A stretch of DNA of 64,000 bases from Celoporthe dispersa (Eukaryota; Ascomycota; Sordariomycetes; Diaporthales; Cryphonectriaceae), in the NCBI GenBank assembly GCA_016584495.1, contig WAID01000010.1, positions 434,001 to 498,000 on the forward strand. Reading direction: 5' to 3'. Under the pieces are notes generated by a model that was not told where the DNA came from, did not search any database, and was given only the letters and a program-made list of their open reading frames with translations. Position 1 is the first letter of the stretch. Every line of letters starts with the position of its first letter. Shown one piece after another: positions 32,893 to 45,545 of the stretch. The translations under genes were made by a program, and so were the position numbers.

Positions 32893-35800
32893 TTAGGTAT
32901 CCGCGATTTGAAATCCGATCTCTTCTCTCCCGTCATCCACCAGCCTCGCCCATTCTAACAACAGCCTGAACATATAAATCTGCATATCCTCCCTCCTCAT
33001 TGCCTTCGCCGCCCACTCTGCGCCTGCATCTGCAATCTTCTTTCCTTCCGCCTCGCCATCGGACCCGAAGAACCGGATCAGCTTCCACAGGTCTTTCACG
33101 AGCCTCACGTCCACGGGCACAAAGTGCACAAACGCATGTATCCGATCCTCCCACCAGGCCTGCCACAGTGCCGTCCGGTAAGGGATCGAACCAGAGGCGA
33201 CAAAGGCAGGGAACCTTCCACTGAAGGCGGCGCCGTCGAGGTCGACTAGATGGCGGTGTTTCCATGCCGTCTCAAATGGCACGCTACCTGGGACTTCTGC
33301 GTCTGGAGATCCGTAGAAATGTGTGGTCTCGGCGATGCAATCGGGCTTCTCGCACCTCCCAAATTCTCCCGCAAAGGATACATCGATTGCCAAGTTGTTC
33401 GAGCTGCCAGGTCCCTCTGCCTCCAGGCGCTTCTGCTCCTCCTGCGCGGAGCTCACAAATCTCGGGCGAAGGAAGCTCTCCCAGAGGCCGTTGACAGTCG
33501 TGGCCTCGGTGTTCTTTCCTCGCCAGAAGACACTGTTCGCCTTTTTCTTCCCATGATACGGCCCGGCTGTCATCAAACTGGACGTTGCTCGCGAAGACAA
33601 AGACGCTGGGGTAGATGATATCGTTGTAGTTGTGTAGGCGGCTCTGGCTGAAGACCGGGAAGAGCTCGTGCGTTGGGCGGGCCGCCTGTGGACGTAGCAG
33701 GCCGCCGTGGAGGTAGAAGAGGTCAGGCTGGTTGCACAGGTCGCTGGCTGCTGTCCAGTTCGACACAAAGCCACCGACCGTGTGCGGAGCGTAACACGAA
33801 GCACATGATACCTTCTTGTCCCACCAGTGGAAATTATGAATGGGCGCATCGGGTGGACAGGTCGAGGATATCCATTCGTAGAAAATGGGCTGGCTGTACC
33901 ATGCTTGGAAGTAAGGAGAAGGCTTGTTAAACCGCTCTGGGTCGTCCTCAAGGTACTGGCTCGACCATGGTGGACTCGACGCCGTGCTGAAGCCGTGAAG
34001 TTCCGTTTGGCGCGCCAGTCTGCCCCGGGATTTCTCTCCGTCTTGTAGGTAGGACTGCATGCGGTCATAAGGCACCGAGACCCGACACTCGTCGTCTAGG
34101 TTGAATGCCACCTGCATATCCGGTAGCCACTGGGAAAAAGGCTCGATCATCTCTGCGATGTGCTCCAGCATCCAGGTGTACTGCTCATCATGCGGTCCAA
34201 AGGTCATCTTTCCATCCTCAATCACGATGACGCCAACAGAGGTGGCGGGTGTCTCCAGCATGTGTGAGGTCCTCTCGCGAAGCTCGGCAGGTGTGGCGCC
34301 CCAGAACGGGAGCAGACTCGAGTAGATCTGGTCAAAGTTGTCGATAATCGGTGATTCGTTCTCTACAGCGTAGTTGTACCATGCGTCGAATCCAGGCGGT
34401 GGGGGGATGCCGTACCGCTTTTTGTACTCTCCAGCAGCTTGCTCGAGCGTCTTGCTCACAGCTGCCTGTCCAAGCCACCTGCTCGATGTGTTCTCAGAGT
34501 CTCTGATGACTGCTCGGATCGCTTGTGTGTTTGTGTATCGGAACTGTAACAGGCTCTGGCCGATAATGAGCGCAAACGCTCCCAGCACGTGGAGCAGCAG
34601 GAGGCGCGGGGTTCTTCTTTGTGAACCGTCTCGCGGGTCATGGGCGTGGGCTTTTTGGTCGCAGGCCCTCGAGAAGTGAAAGGCACATCCTCCGCTCACG
34701 CAAAGCAATAGGACCGCCACAATCCCGCCTCCTCCAGACAGAACCTCGACCAGTGCCCCATTGAGGATTCCCATCTCTAGCTGCACGAACGAGCCCATCA
34801 GGACCAAAATCAAGCCCATCGTGACAGGCGAGATGGAGCTGAGCATATGAACCATGGCCGTCAGCGCAAACGCTGCCACTATACTGTCCACGGACATGTC
34901 GCGTTTGGTCATCCAGTCTGTGTTCCATATTTCGCTGTGCAAGTCGTTGATCTCTGCCCACCCGGTCGAGAGATTGACAAATTCGAATAAGAAAATGAGA
35001 CCAGCAGCGGCCCAGCACACGTAAGGGAGCCGTGATCCGATATTGGGCTTGGCCTTATCATCATGTACAAGGTATCCGAGGGTGCTGATGAGAAAGGCAT
35101 CGACGCACAATAAGGCCACCTGGAGGACGGGAATTGATCTATCCAGGGCCTCGGCGGTCGGGCATATCGCGCTGGTCCGGGTGGCCGCTTCTATTGAGGA
35201 CGACCAAAACAGCCTGCCAGTCAGGCCGAACAGCAGGGTGGAGGCCCAAAGTTTCAGGCCATCGGCTTTGATGACTCTTGTCAAGAGCACCCGTGGACTC
35301 CTCATCAGAGGAACAAGCTCCAGGAGAAATACCCACAGAGGCAGTAGCAGCTATCACGGCCCATGTATAGATTAGTTTCCGTCACCATGTCTGTCGCTCG
35401 GGTCTCAGCTGCGGGCAGGAACGCACATAGATACCAGACGAAGAGCAATGTATCCTGTCTGCTATTTTCGTAGATAGCCAAGTCCTTGTCACAAATCCGC
35501 AAATAAGCATCAGGTGTAGCAGGAGTCCAGAGGCACGCCCAAGTCCCGTCGTCCCAGCGGTCGCGGTGTCGCTCGTTTTAGGAAGGCCATCTTCGACAAA
35601 GTCGTCGGTTCGGAGCGCCGTGAACTCGTACGAATTGTCTTCCTGTTTTCTCCTTGGGAAGAGACGGATAACGAATAGACCAGCGCCGGCAAGAAGTAGT
35701 GTGAGGATCGAGAAGGGGGTCGGGATCTCTGCATGTAGGTAACAGCACTTAGTATTATCCAACGACGCCTCCAGACCACCGCTAGATTCTACATGAGAGA

Positions 35801-36018
35801 CACGATAGTTCAGAGCGCGCCACAAGACGATACGTACCGAACGCAACACTTTGACTGTAGCGGGCAGTGAGGATCACGATGAAGATTCCTAGGGTTCTGG
35901 TCAACGCAATAGGTGTCAGCACGAAGTGAACAACAGATCCGGGACGGTCTTGAGCCTCATTGCGTGCAGAGACCTACATGGAAGACAAGAGCAAGGGTCT
36001 CGAAAGCCGTGTCGTCAT
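32893..36018 (-). CDS. GT90/CAP-type glycosyltransferase with N-terminal membrane domain
   Basis: Proposed exons (descending) 36018-35978, 35896-35838, 35728-35435 and 35350-32893 give 949 residues once two extra bases are removed. The N-terminal half is polytopic, with about eight hydrophobic helices (for example LGIFIVILTA, ILTLLLAGAGLFVI, VVFLLELVPLM, VLLLCVSGG). A lumenal-type region with PPPPGFDAWYNYA follows. The C-terminal catalytic part carries FWRGKNTEATT, WKHRHLVDLDGAAFSGRFPAF and SIPYRTALWQAWWEDRIHAFVHFVPV, the signature of the Cryptococcus Cap10/Cap59-associated and beta-1,2-xylosyltransferase (GT90) family, which works in the Golgi. Extra bases are in CCC at plus 33562-33564 and CCC at plus 35332-35334; without correction the reading splits into three pieces. 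Introns at 35977, 35837 and 35434 have GTAGGT, GTACGT and GTATCT donors. Product glycan unknown. Confidence 0.75.
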
Positions 36019-37903
36019 CTTGCTACTACCAGCTGAGAACAAAGTCGATGGCTACACGGGCGATTTGCGTTCTCCCGTGGTCGCGCCAAAACATAACGAC
36101 GTACGTAGAAAGGGGAGATTAGCAACAACGATCATGACGGAAGGAAAAGGATTCCTCGCTCCACGCCCGTCACACAGGGTGACACATCCGAGGCGGCTTA
36201 TTTAAAAAACGAAAAAAAAAAAAAAAAAAAAGGAAAGACATGGGCTGATGCATGTTGGGACCAGGTTGGTGGCTTACGCCCTCAGCTGGAGCGGGTCAGA
36301 CGGTATTAACCGACAATGTGTGGTGCCCATGGCATGGGCGAAGGAATTGCTATAGGATCGCCCGTTTGGGTAGACGATGCTGACTGCATGTAGGTACCGT
36401 GTCTGAAGGATTCAGGGTGCAGTCCCTACCGCGAGTTCCGAAGTACCCAACGCAAGTACAAAGGGTGAGATGGGGGCCTGCAGCAAGCTCTGGCTCCGGA
36501 TATGTGCGCCCGTTACATGTGCATCTCATACCGGACTTCAAGCAGATATGAGCCGTCACCTCCGGGCTGGCTGCAATGCCAACTGGTCTATGTACTATGG
36601 TGTGTGCCTCTACACCTCTGGAACGTCCCGTTATGCTTGAAAGTTCAGCTAAACGAGGCGTTTCCATTGGGCAAGCTGCTGGGTGTTGCATATTCTCCGC
36701 ATGTGCTGTGGCTTGTTGACCACAGCAAAAGTGGGGAGGCATGGCCCCCCCCATCCTGCTTGCAAATACTACGGTAATGATGTACTGTTGAAGGGTTCTA
36801 ACCAGGGTTTCTTAAAGCTTGATTCAACAATGCAGCTGTTGGGTTTACATAAGTAGCAAGCAGTCGGGCCAATGTAGGCCCTTACTGTTGAGGGACCACT
36901 TGCCCTTCTGGTGACAACATGCATACTACGTATATGGTAGACTCGATTCTCGAGTGCACTGGAGAAAAAAGGCAAGAGATGGGACTTAGGGGTTGCAATG
37001 GCCCCTTATGTATTACACAGCCCGAAGAGGATGCTCTTCCTTGCGTGGTGCAGCGGCCAGGGGGTATTGCATAACACAACATAGAGCTCCATCTTTGGTG
37101 TGGAGTCAACATGGATATTTGAGGGTGGTCTGGACTCTGCAGAGACAGAGTCATTGACAGTAGTAAAAGGTGAAGCGATTCTGGGTTGTATTCTTCTCTG
37201 CAATCATCAGAAGACTCTAATCAGATGTGGTGGCACCAGTGTTTGAGGAAGGGTATTGTCCTCCTGTTCTCTCAAGATCTGCCATGTTTCTGGGGTGAAT
37301 GCAGAGGTGGGAGCTGTTGAGGATGCCAAATGATGAAGCACATCATTGCCTTGTCGTCGTGTTCACACGATGGTTGGGCTCAAACACTTAGGGACAAGCC
37401 GGGTTGACTAAGCATCACTCTATGTCATGACACTAAGTAAAAGGCCAGATTCAAATATAGTGATGGTGCTCAGGACAATAAGTAATGCGGAGAGATTGCA
37501 AAAGAATCGAGGCTGGTTATCAAAGTCGTGTGGGAGAGACAGTGACATTAGCTGCATTTGAACTCCAGGGTCTACACACGCTGCTGCCAAGCCCGGAACA
37601 CTTCCCACAGGGCCTCCAGCGCCAAGGCCAAACCACTGAGACTATGCAGTCCAGGCCTCTTCAGGGGAGCCTGGACTCCCCATAAGGCCCTGACCACACG
37701 TGACAGCTTGGCACTCCCGAGGCGCTAACAAACGTGGGGCTGAACTTCACCCTTGAAGGTTCAAGACGCGCTCCAACTCTGTCCAAGACCTCCTCAACAT
37801 CAAGGACTTATTGATGGATTGGAGACAATTCTGGCCTGTGGATGATTGCACAAGCATCTTGAAGCTGCGCTGAGGCGGCTACCCCCCTCCCAATCTTCCC
37901 ACA
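36019..37903. other. Intergenic, no gene seen
   Basis: Upstream regions of the glycosyltransferase and UVRAG-like genes. Contains a poly-A tract at about 36213-36231 and several short imperfect inverted repeats. No coding support. Confidence 0.5.
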
Positions 37904-39791
37904 ATGGCCGAGCCATCACGACCAGTACTCCTCCCTCAGAATCGCAAGATCCGACATCTACAAGGCATCTTTGTGCGAAACCTCACCTTCGACCGGCCTC
38001 AGGGGCGAACGGCAGATGACTCGGCAGTCAAGCATTCACCGGGAAAGATTGAGTCCCTCCGCGAGACCTCTCAGCTTCAGCACTCCGCCTCCAGCGAGAA
38101 CCTCCGTCCTGGAACGGCGCGACGCCGGAGTACCAATCTGGGCAGCGCGACGCCCTTTACGAGACAGAGGCACCTCGAGGCCTCGATCGACAAGCGCGTC
38201 GCCAATGCCTTCTTCTCGCTGCATGTACAAGGGGAGGAGGACCCGGTCTATATCAGCGAGACGGGAGAGCGCGCAACGGTAAGGAGAGCACCCCGTCACG
38301 CAGTCAGGGTGGCATGGCGCGGGCTGACCTTGCCTTTGCTCCCCAGAACTTCGACTTCCGCTTCTTCGAACTTTCGCGCGCCGTCGATCCGACCGTCCTC
38401 CGATGCCCTCAGGTCACCGTCAAGGTCTGGGCCCAGAGGTCTGGGAAGTGGTCTCTCCACCTCGAGGAGCTGGTAGACCTGCGCCGGCTCAACGTCCTAG
38501 GCAGTATGGTTGGAACCCACTTCCCTCCCAATTGCCTGGTCTTCCATCTCACCGACGGCATCTACACCCTCGAGCTTCCCGCCAAGACCTTTCCTCCCAG
38601 ACAAGGCGCCGTCGAGCTCTCCTCGTCCTATAACGCCCTCATGCGGCTGTCGACCCTCGAGCACTCAATACAAGATGCGCTGGCAGCTCAGGATATGCTC
38701 AAGAAGCAGATCAGTGACCTTGTCTCTGGCCACTCGGACGGCCAGCTCCGGTTGACCGAGGCCGAGGATGGGTTGAAGCTAAGCAATAAGTACGTGGCTG
38801 CGGAGCAGAGGTCGGTCAAGACTGCGATGGAGCAGATCGAACACCTGAACGCCTCCATCACGGATCGCCGCGACATGATGAAAGAGGGACGCTCTGCCAT
38901 GGACAAGACGGACCAGGACATGAAGAATGCTCTTCTCAAGCTGTCCGAGGACAAGGAGCACTGCAAAAAGACTAAAGACGAGATTCGCGGGCAGCGGCGG
39001 CGCATATGCGAAGACCTCAACAACATCTTCAAAATCGAGCCTGTACCCGACGGCAAACCCCTACAGTTCCAGATCCGAGGCATCCACCTGCCCAACGCCG
39101 AGGACTATGGCGCAGGTCTACTGAGCGGTGCCCAAGAGGACGAGCTGTCTGCCGCGCTGGGCCATGCTGCCCTGCTCACCAAACATCTTGAGATGTATCT
39201 CTCGGTACCCCTGCCGTATCCTGTCACCTGCTGTGGCAGCCGCAGCTATATCACCGACGATATATCCATCCTCAAGGATCCCACCCGCGATTTCCCCCTG
39301 TATATCCCCAGGGGAGGCTCTGCAGCGCAGTTTCGGTTTGATTATGGCTGGTTTATCCTGAACAAGAACATCGAGACCCTCTGCACGGCGCAGGGCCTCA
39401 AGGTCATGGACATCCGGCACACGCTGCCCAACCTGAAATACCTGCTCTACGTCTGCAGCGCGGGCACCGACGAGCTTCCTGCGCGCAAGAAGGGCGGCGT
39501 GCGAGGCCTCCAAGCTGGCATCATGCGAAGCCGAGGTGTGAGTCTCGCAGATGACATGCAAAGCTTGACGTCAAGCCGCCGTGGCAGCACCGATAGCGAT
39601 ATGCCTACCGGCGGAGGACTGGGGGCGACGACTTGCGACGCAAGATGAACGAGCTGGGTATCAAGACTGCCAGGAGCTCGGATGGTGGTGATAGATCACC
39701 AGACGTGTCCGAAGTTGATCTCCCATTTCATGAGGGGTTTGGGAAAATGACGCTCCGGACGAAGGGCCTGCGGGAGCACGTGGGCAGGTAG
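37904..39791 (+). CDS. UVRAG/Vps38-like subunit of PI3-kinase complex II, frameshifted tail
   Basis: Exons 37904-38278 and 38347-39791 (68-nt intron, GTAAGG...CCCCAG). The N-terminal region (FFSLHVQGEEDPVYISETGE, then NFDFRFFELSR and KVWAQRSGKWSLHLEELVDL) has the C2-like pattern of UVRAG. A long coiled coil (about residues 195-330: LTEAEDGLKL, AEQRSVKTAMEQIEHLNASI, LKLSEDKEHCKK) follows. The C-terminal BARA2-like/Atg14 region contains ALGHAALLTKHLEMYLSVPLPYP and FDYGWFILNKNIETL-ALGL-type text. The protein would pair with Vps30/Atg6 and Vps34 at endosomes. At 39621-39625 a run of five G breaks the last ~50 codons. One added G gives 607 codons and a tail DDLRRKMNELGIKTARSS ending at 39791; the literal reading stops at 39648. 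The catalytic core is unaffected either way. Confidence 0.8.
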
Positions 39792-40022
39792 AGGGACTGC
39801 CGTCCCGTCGACTAATTCCTTCTATATCCTTTCCTTTTCTCCTCGATGCTTTTGTTTACTTATTACTGAGATACCCTAAACGCATTTTGGTTCGGCGTTC
39901 TAAAATATAAAATTGATATAGCCTATCTCTATTACCAGTTACCCAGCCCATCTACCTCTATATATCCTGTCACTCAACCAGTTATACGCCGGGGCTTTGG
40001 AGCGCGCAACAAGACACCTCTC

Positions 40023-41875
40023 CTAGAAGTCATGTCTGGCGTGCTTGCTCTTCATCCTCAACCAGTGTCCATACTTGAACAACACAAAGGGAATCGGAAT
40101 GAACGCTATGCTGAGAAAGCCCAACAGCGAGCTTGCCCAGCCAACTCCCAACCTAGTATACATCGCGTTCGCGAACAACGGAAAGCCAGCGCCGACCATG
40201 CTTCGCAAGAAGTCATTGCCTGCCAAAACACTTGCAGCATAGTCTGGGTATGCATCCGACAGATAGTTGAGGACAGCATTGAACAGCAGAAAGGCGCCGA
40301 CGCTGAACCATCCTGTGCCAATGATAGGCACGATCCAGTGGATCTGCGGCTGGCTTGTCCAACCGAACCAAAACAGACAGATGGGAAGCGCGAAGGCTCC
40401 GACAAAGGCTGGCGGCAGACGCCACTCCGGCATCAGCTCGCCGTTGTCGTTAAACTTGGGCTCAACATAGCGGTGCTGGTACCAGAACAGCGGAGGAGCC
40501 ACGACGAATATGCCGATCAGCAGGCCAAGGTACGCCAGGCCCAGCGTTCCCAGGCTGAACTGGTACATCTCGACAAAGACGATGGGGAAGCTTTCGAACC
40601 AGATGTAGAGCAGGCCGTACACGAGCGCAATGTACATATCCAGCGCAAACACGATCGGCTCTGTGAAGAGCAGGCTGAACGGCCGGATCAGCGTCATGGT
40701 CAAGATGTCTCTGCCCGTCATATGTTGTCCGACCAGCTCAGGCTCGCTAATGAGCTTGTCGTTCCCTGTCAGCTTCCGCAGACGTCGGGTCCGCCGGTAG
40801 AGGATATTCGCGGATGATGTCTCCGGGAGGAAGAATACAAGGATGAGAAGGCAGAAACCCGAGAGCCACATGAGTTCCCAGATGGCCCAGTTCCACCCCT
40901 TGGCCTCTACCGCAAACCCGCCTACCAGCGGACCCACGGTCGGTCCGCATACAGCTCCGATGCCCCAGACTGCGAGGCCGTACGTCCTCTTCGCGGGAGT
41001 GTACATGTCGCCTATGCTGGCACCACCTGTCGCGAGAGAAGGACTGCCGATGAAGCCTGTCAGGAACCTGAAGGCCAAGAGCATGCCAAAATTGACAGCC
41101 AGCGCCGTTGGCACCTGGAGTACCACGAACAGCGCGAGCGTGATGATGTACACCGGGTTGCGGCCAATCTGTGGGATTTCTGACATGGGCGCCCAGATCA
41201 TGGGACCCACGGCGTAGCCGGCGACGAACAGGGTCAGGCCTAGAGTTGCAGCTACCTGCGACACGCCGAAGACGACCACGACATCTGTGATACTGGAGGA
41301 AAATATGGCACTGCCGATGTACACGGAGAAGGTGAGGAAGCAGATCTCGAAGGTGACAAAGAACTTTTTAGGTCGAGACCAATTTTGAGGATTCTGGAAG
41401 GCGTTGCTGGTTAGTCTGGCATGGTATTGCATGAAAGTACAGCCATATCGTCTGGAACAGCACGCGGATCAGAGAAGTGTGGGGGCAGAGGGAGCGAGCT
41501 CACAGCTGGATCATCTGGCCCGTACCAGTCCACGATATGCACATCTTTGCCCTTCTCAGGGTCAACATATTGACGGGTCGTCTTTCGAAAGGCCTCCTGC
41601 GAGCTGTTCCTGGCACCGATTTCACTTGAGGAAGAAGAGTTCTCCAAGCTTGATAAGCGGCCCGGATTCTCTTGAGGATTTGCACCTAGCAAGTTCTTGG
41701 GTTTTGTCTCTGGCGCATCAGTTTTTCCGTGCAGGCCCATGTTCGTGGACTTCTCCTCGTTTATGTAGCGGTGCCATATTAACGAGTCGACCTCTTCGGG
41801 ATATTGAAACACTCGGCTGCCCGTGACGAGGCGACAGCATTGTCCAAAGAAGGACTCGCGGATGATATCGATCAT
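40023..41875 (-). CDS. DHA1-family MFS drug/polyamine transporter
   Basis: Exons 41875-41504 and 41393-40023 (110-nt intron) give 580 residues. A ~140-residue cytosolic N-terminus ends in DWYGPDDPA-NPQNWSRPKK, the hallmark junction before TM1 in Flu1/Tpo-type proton antiporters of the fungal DHA1 group. Twelve hydrophobic helices follow. GYAVGPMIWAPMSEIPQIGRNPVYI is the motif A region, and GIGAVCGPTVGPLVGGF the antiporter motif C. It sits in the plasma membrane and probably exports drugs, polyamines or metabolites. The ATG at 41875 is the first one in frame after stops. Its 3' end faces the UVRAG-like gene, 231 bases away. Confidence 0.85.
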
Positions 41876-42508
41876 GGTCCTTAAGTGTGTCTCTATGCCG
41901 CTGCTCCCATGTAACAAACAGCTTTCTAGGCTGGGCTGAAAGACGAACCTGTAATGAGGACAGTACAGAATAAGTGGACTAGACGAGCACAGTTCCTTGG
42001 AGGACATAATTCACTTTAACATCTAATTAATACAATTACATGTAATAGTCGAACGTCTAGCATACTTTGGGAGCGTCATAGACTTCGGCCTGAGCAGGAA
42101 AAGAAATTCAAGTCCGAACGTAGCATGCCTCTTTTTCTCCCGCACGGATCGATCCGCACGCCGCGGCCTGTCCGACAGGTGTACCGGGTCTTTGGGACCA
42201 GCTACTTTGCCAGCGATGGCCAGTCGATTTGCGATGGAGACTTACCTCCCGCGTTGACACGCCATCTATGCTGACTACTAGGGAGGAAGGCCCAGAATGT
42301 CTATGACGTTAGTGGGTTCTCTGAAATTAGTGCGCATCGTGCTCATCTGGGAATCACGCTCGATCAGCAGAACAGCGTCAAGAAAGCGGACGGCCAGCCG
42401 GACATGTGCAGTGAACTTTAAAATACCTTTCTTGGCTTTGAGGTCATCACTCGTGATTCCAAACTGCGTAGAGAAACATCCAAGAGGACCTCCCTCGACA
42501 GATAATCT

Positions 42509-42605
42509 GTGTGAGTCCGACTACGCAGCTATATAGATCAGACCCATTTCCAGCCAGCTGGGAGTGATCACTCCTTTTAGCTGCGCATATAATCAATCAC
42601 TACAC
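42509..42605. repeat. Dispersed repeat, copy A, with palindromic core
   Basis: Shares about 95 bases with 62965-63062: TGTGTGAGTCCGA, TACGCAGC-ATATAG, then CAGCTGGGAGTG and TCACTCCTTTTAGCTG. The centre GGAGTGATCACTCC is a perfect 14-base palindrome, flanked by CAGCT and AGCTG, giving a longer hairpin. The two copies differ by small indels and point changes. Confidence 0.75.
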
Positions 42606-42649
42606 AGGTAGCTAGCTGTTTTAGTCCTAAGTCTTTAGCCCAGATTAAT

Positions 42650-42678
42650 TTTTATTTTTTTTTGGGGGGGGGGGGGGC
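42650..42678. repeat. Poly-T/poly-G tract
   Basis: A T-rich tract followed by about 14 G. Likely unstable in length. Confidence 0.9.
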
Positions 42679-44123
42679 AGAGTAAGGGCGGCAGGACGGG
42701 TGTGTACCTGCAGTGTTAATATCTTCAGGTAGAGGGATAGCTCAAGGTTCAATGTACCTGCATCGTATGCTCACCATTCCCTATCACGATGCTGATATGT
42801 CAGCCAGCCGACGAACGCATAATTGTTGCCATTGGTTGTATGGCCAAGGGCTTATTGCATCCGAAACGGTGAATTGGTTGCCGAGACGCCCTAGATCGAT
42901 CCCTTATTCATCAGAGGCCACAGCTAGATGAAGCCAAGGACGACCATCACGTGAATATCTTGGATAAGAGGTCGGCCAGTAATGACGCCTCGGGTTCTAG
43001 GGTCCCCGGAAACGCCTCGAGCATGTCACGCATCTCGTCCGACTACGCCGTGAAGTGAGTCCCAGCAGTACAAATTGCTGCTGGTTTCCACACCATCGAG
43101 CTTAACGCGGCCGGGTCGGGCTCTCTAAGCGCGGCATCACCGTCGGATGTGATTGCTCCTCACCGGGGCCAAGCAACTAGTATCACAGGCCCAGTGTCAA
43201 AATTGAGTGCCGAAAGGAAGCCTCTGGTTAGAGAATTTAGGTAGGTCACGTATGGCGAACGGAGGATCAGAAGTCGACATTGACCCGGGGATTTTGAATG
43301 CAAGCATCAAATTATATCCTACACATTGTTCTAGAAATGATGACTGGTTTGGGAACACCAACCAAATCCATAGTTAGCACCATTCTTAAACCACGAGGGC
43401 AGCACTAAGTCATCTATCTCCGGGAGTTACCTTGCGGCGCAGCAAGAACACCCCGAGTAACCTGGGTCAAGGCCAGAATAGCTACCTGAGTATTGGTTGA
43501 TGACCTGTTGAGGGAGGCCCGCCTGGGTGTTTCTCCACGAAATTGACCTAACGTTACTACAGCCCTATCGCCTGCTCCGAATGGCTTGTGCCAGGGACCG
43601 AAACAAATTACAGGACTGTGGCACAAATGCCCCGGCCCGATTCAATGGCTGAGCTTGCCAGGGTGGTCTGGAAGAGGTGTGACTGTTGAAACCCCTGCCT
43701 GCTGCAGCCATTGGCTCCGGCATTTACATGCGCGAGCTGCAGCCTGCCAGCCTGCCAGTAATTTGCCCGCTTACACAGCCAAACAGGCAACTCATGTTGG
43801 CCACCGAGCAGACATGAAACTACTACGTAGTACGCTGTCGGCGATCAGCAAGACAGCTGAATCCCCCTTTGATGACAGCACGGATCGCCCCGAAGGAATT
43901 GGGGAGTGGTTGGTTCGGTGTGTGAAGGCATGATATTAATTAATTGCTTGATATCTCATCTGTGCTGCCCTCAAGAGCTGCCCTCCACCCACCGTGTGTC
44001 TTGTCGTCCAACCTGCCGCAGCGATCTTTTGACTGGCATCTGTAGTTGTCGCCCTCGCACCTGAATCCAACCGACGTTAGAACATCACCGCCTTTGGAGA
44101 TTGTGCAGTTGTCTCGCCTGAAA

Positions 44124-44776
44124 ATGGAGTTCGTGAAAGCTACGACGGTCTCGACGGTCGCGTCTCCAGACAAGACGCTCTACATCATCGACTCGATATA
44201 CGATTCGCAGTACAGCCCAGCCCAGACGGGAGGGCTAGGTGACGATCTCGACTCGTACATCACCTACACGACCACATCCACAGTCGGAGGCTCAGGCGCA
44301 ACATCAGATGCAACGACAACTGCATCTGACCCGACCTCCACGTCTGCAGCGAACGTGTCTCCCAGCAGCACGAGCATTGCGTCCAGCAGCTCAACCGCCA
44401 TTTCCCGCAGCTCAGCAGCCATTTCCAGCGCCTCGAGCGCCTCGAGCGTGTTCTCTAGTGGCAGCTCTGTGATTCCCAGCAATGGGACCGTCAGCGCTAC
44501 CGGCGCTGCCACGTCAACGACCCTGTCGCAGACTGGCGGGAATGTAGCTACGTCCAGTGAGACCCGCACCCCGCCCTTTTGCCTGACCATTCATGTTCTT
44601 GTCTGACTCTGAAATTTCTAGCGTCTACAGTACTCGCGAGCACGACCTCGGCAGCCTCAAGCTCATCCACAGTGGCCACCAGCGCCGGAGCCAGCCTGAG
44701 CTCGACCCCCGGAGCACATCCATTGCTGCTCTTGTCGCTCCTTACCCTTGTCATGTTCTGCCGACGTTTTCATTAG
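44124..44776 (+). CDS. Ser/Thr-rich GPI-anchored type protein, N-terminus unclear
   Basis: Two exons, 44124-44556 and 44622-44776, joined across a 65-nt intron (GTGAGA...TTTCTAG). The central part is almost pure Ser, Thr, Ala (SSTSIASSSSTAISRSSAAIS), as in mannosylated fungal wall proteins. The C-terminus has a small-residue omega region and a hydrophobic tail (LLLLSLLTLVMFC), the usual GPI attachment signal. I find no signal peptide: the ATG at 44124 opens into MEFVKATTVSTV. No clean upstream exon is visible, so the start may be lost, in an unseen exon, or frameshifted. Treat as the C-terminal part of a cell-surface protein. Confidence 0.4.
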
Positions 44777-45545
44777 GCCTTGGGGCTCGGACGAAATGTA
44801 CTACCGTGTCAGAGATGAGGCGATTGAGGTGAACTGGAAGACAGGACTCTCACAGCGGCATATGGTTTCGAAGGGGCATCATCTTCTCTATGGCAACTGG
44901 AATATTTAGTCCTATGCGCATGTCTATTGTTATCCCACCAACAGTTTGTACATATTTCAAGAGTCTACATAAATTAGATGGCATTCAAGATCATTATGCT
45001 GTCAGATGGGCAAATGACACCTGATCTTATCCGATTTCAACCTCAGAAGCAGCAATAAACCGACGGTACTGGGACGCAGGGATCCTCATTAGCTGACGAG
45101 GCACCTTTGAGGGTTTGTATGGGACGGTGAATCGTTGCTGAGTATAACCCCCTGAGGCGAAATGAGCGCATGGGCTCTACCACCAAAAAGATCACAAAAA
45201 AACACTGTATGCATACAAGCATTGATTGCCCACAATCTCAGCACCAGAGTGCGTGTAAAGGATATGTTGTTTGTCTGCTAAATGACACTGTTGTGATCCT
45301 GCCATGGACATCTGAGACAGGCGGGAATACGCTGCGGATCAAAGACGCAGCAATTATTCGTACTTAGTGGGTGACAAAGGATTTATGATGTAAGTCCAGC
45401 CCCGGCCCCGCTCGCGTAACAACCACAAACGGCTTCACTCAGTCCATATTGAAAGACTTAAGACTACAACGCCGACAGAACAGGTGCGCCGAGGACCCAA
45501 AGCTGCACAGCGCAGGCATCTTCAGCAACTGTCATCCAAACAAAC
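44777..45545. other. Intergenic, no gene seen
   Basis: Short frames only. Contains the 5' flank of the reductase gene. Confidence 0.5.

Larger units (their letters stand above)
41876..44123. other. Intergenic with a dispersed repeat copy
   Basis: No gene supported. It holds the transporter promoter, copy A of a dispersed repeat (42509-42605), and a T-run followed by a G-run (about 42650-42678). Confidence 0.5.

Noticed and set aside
42940..43090. Short stretch reading LDKRSASNDASGSRV as a gene fragment
   Set aside because: Too short, flanked by stops and not matched to any family I recognise.
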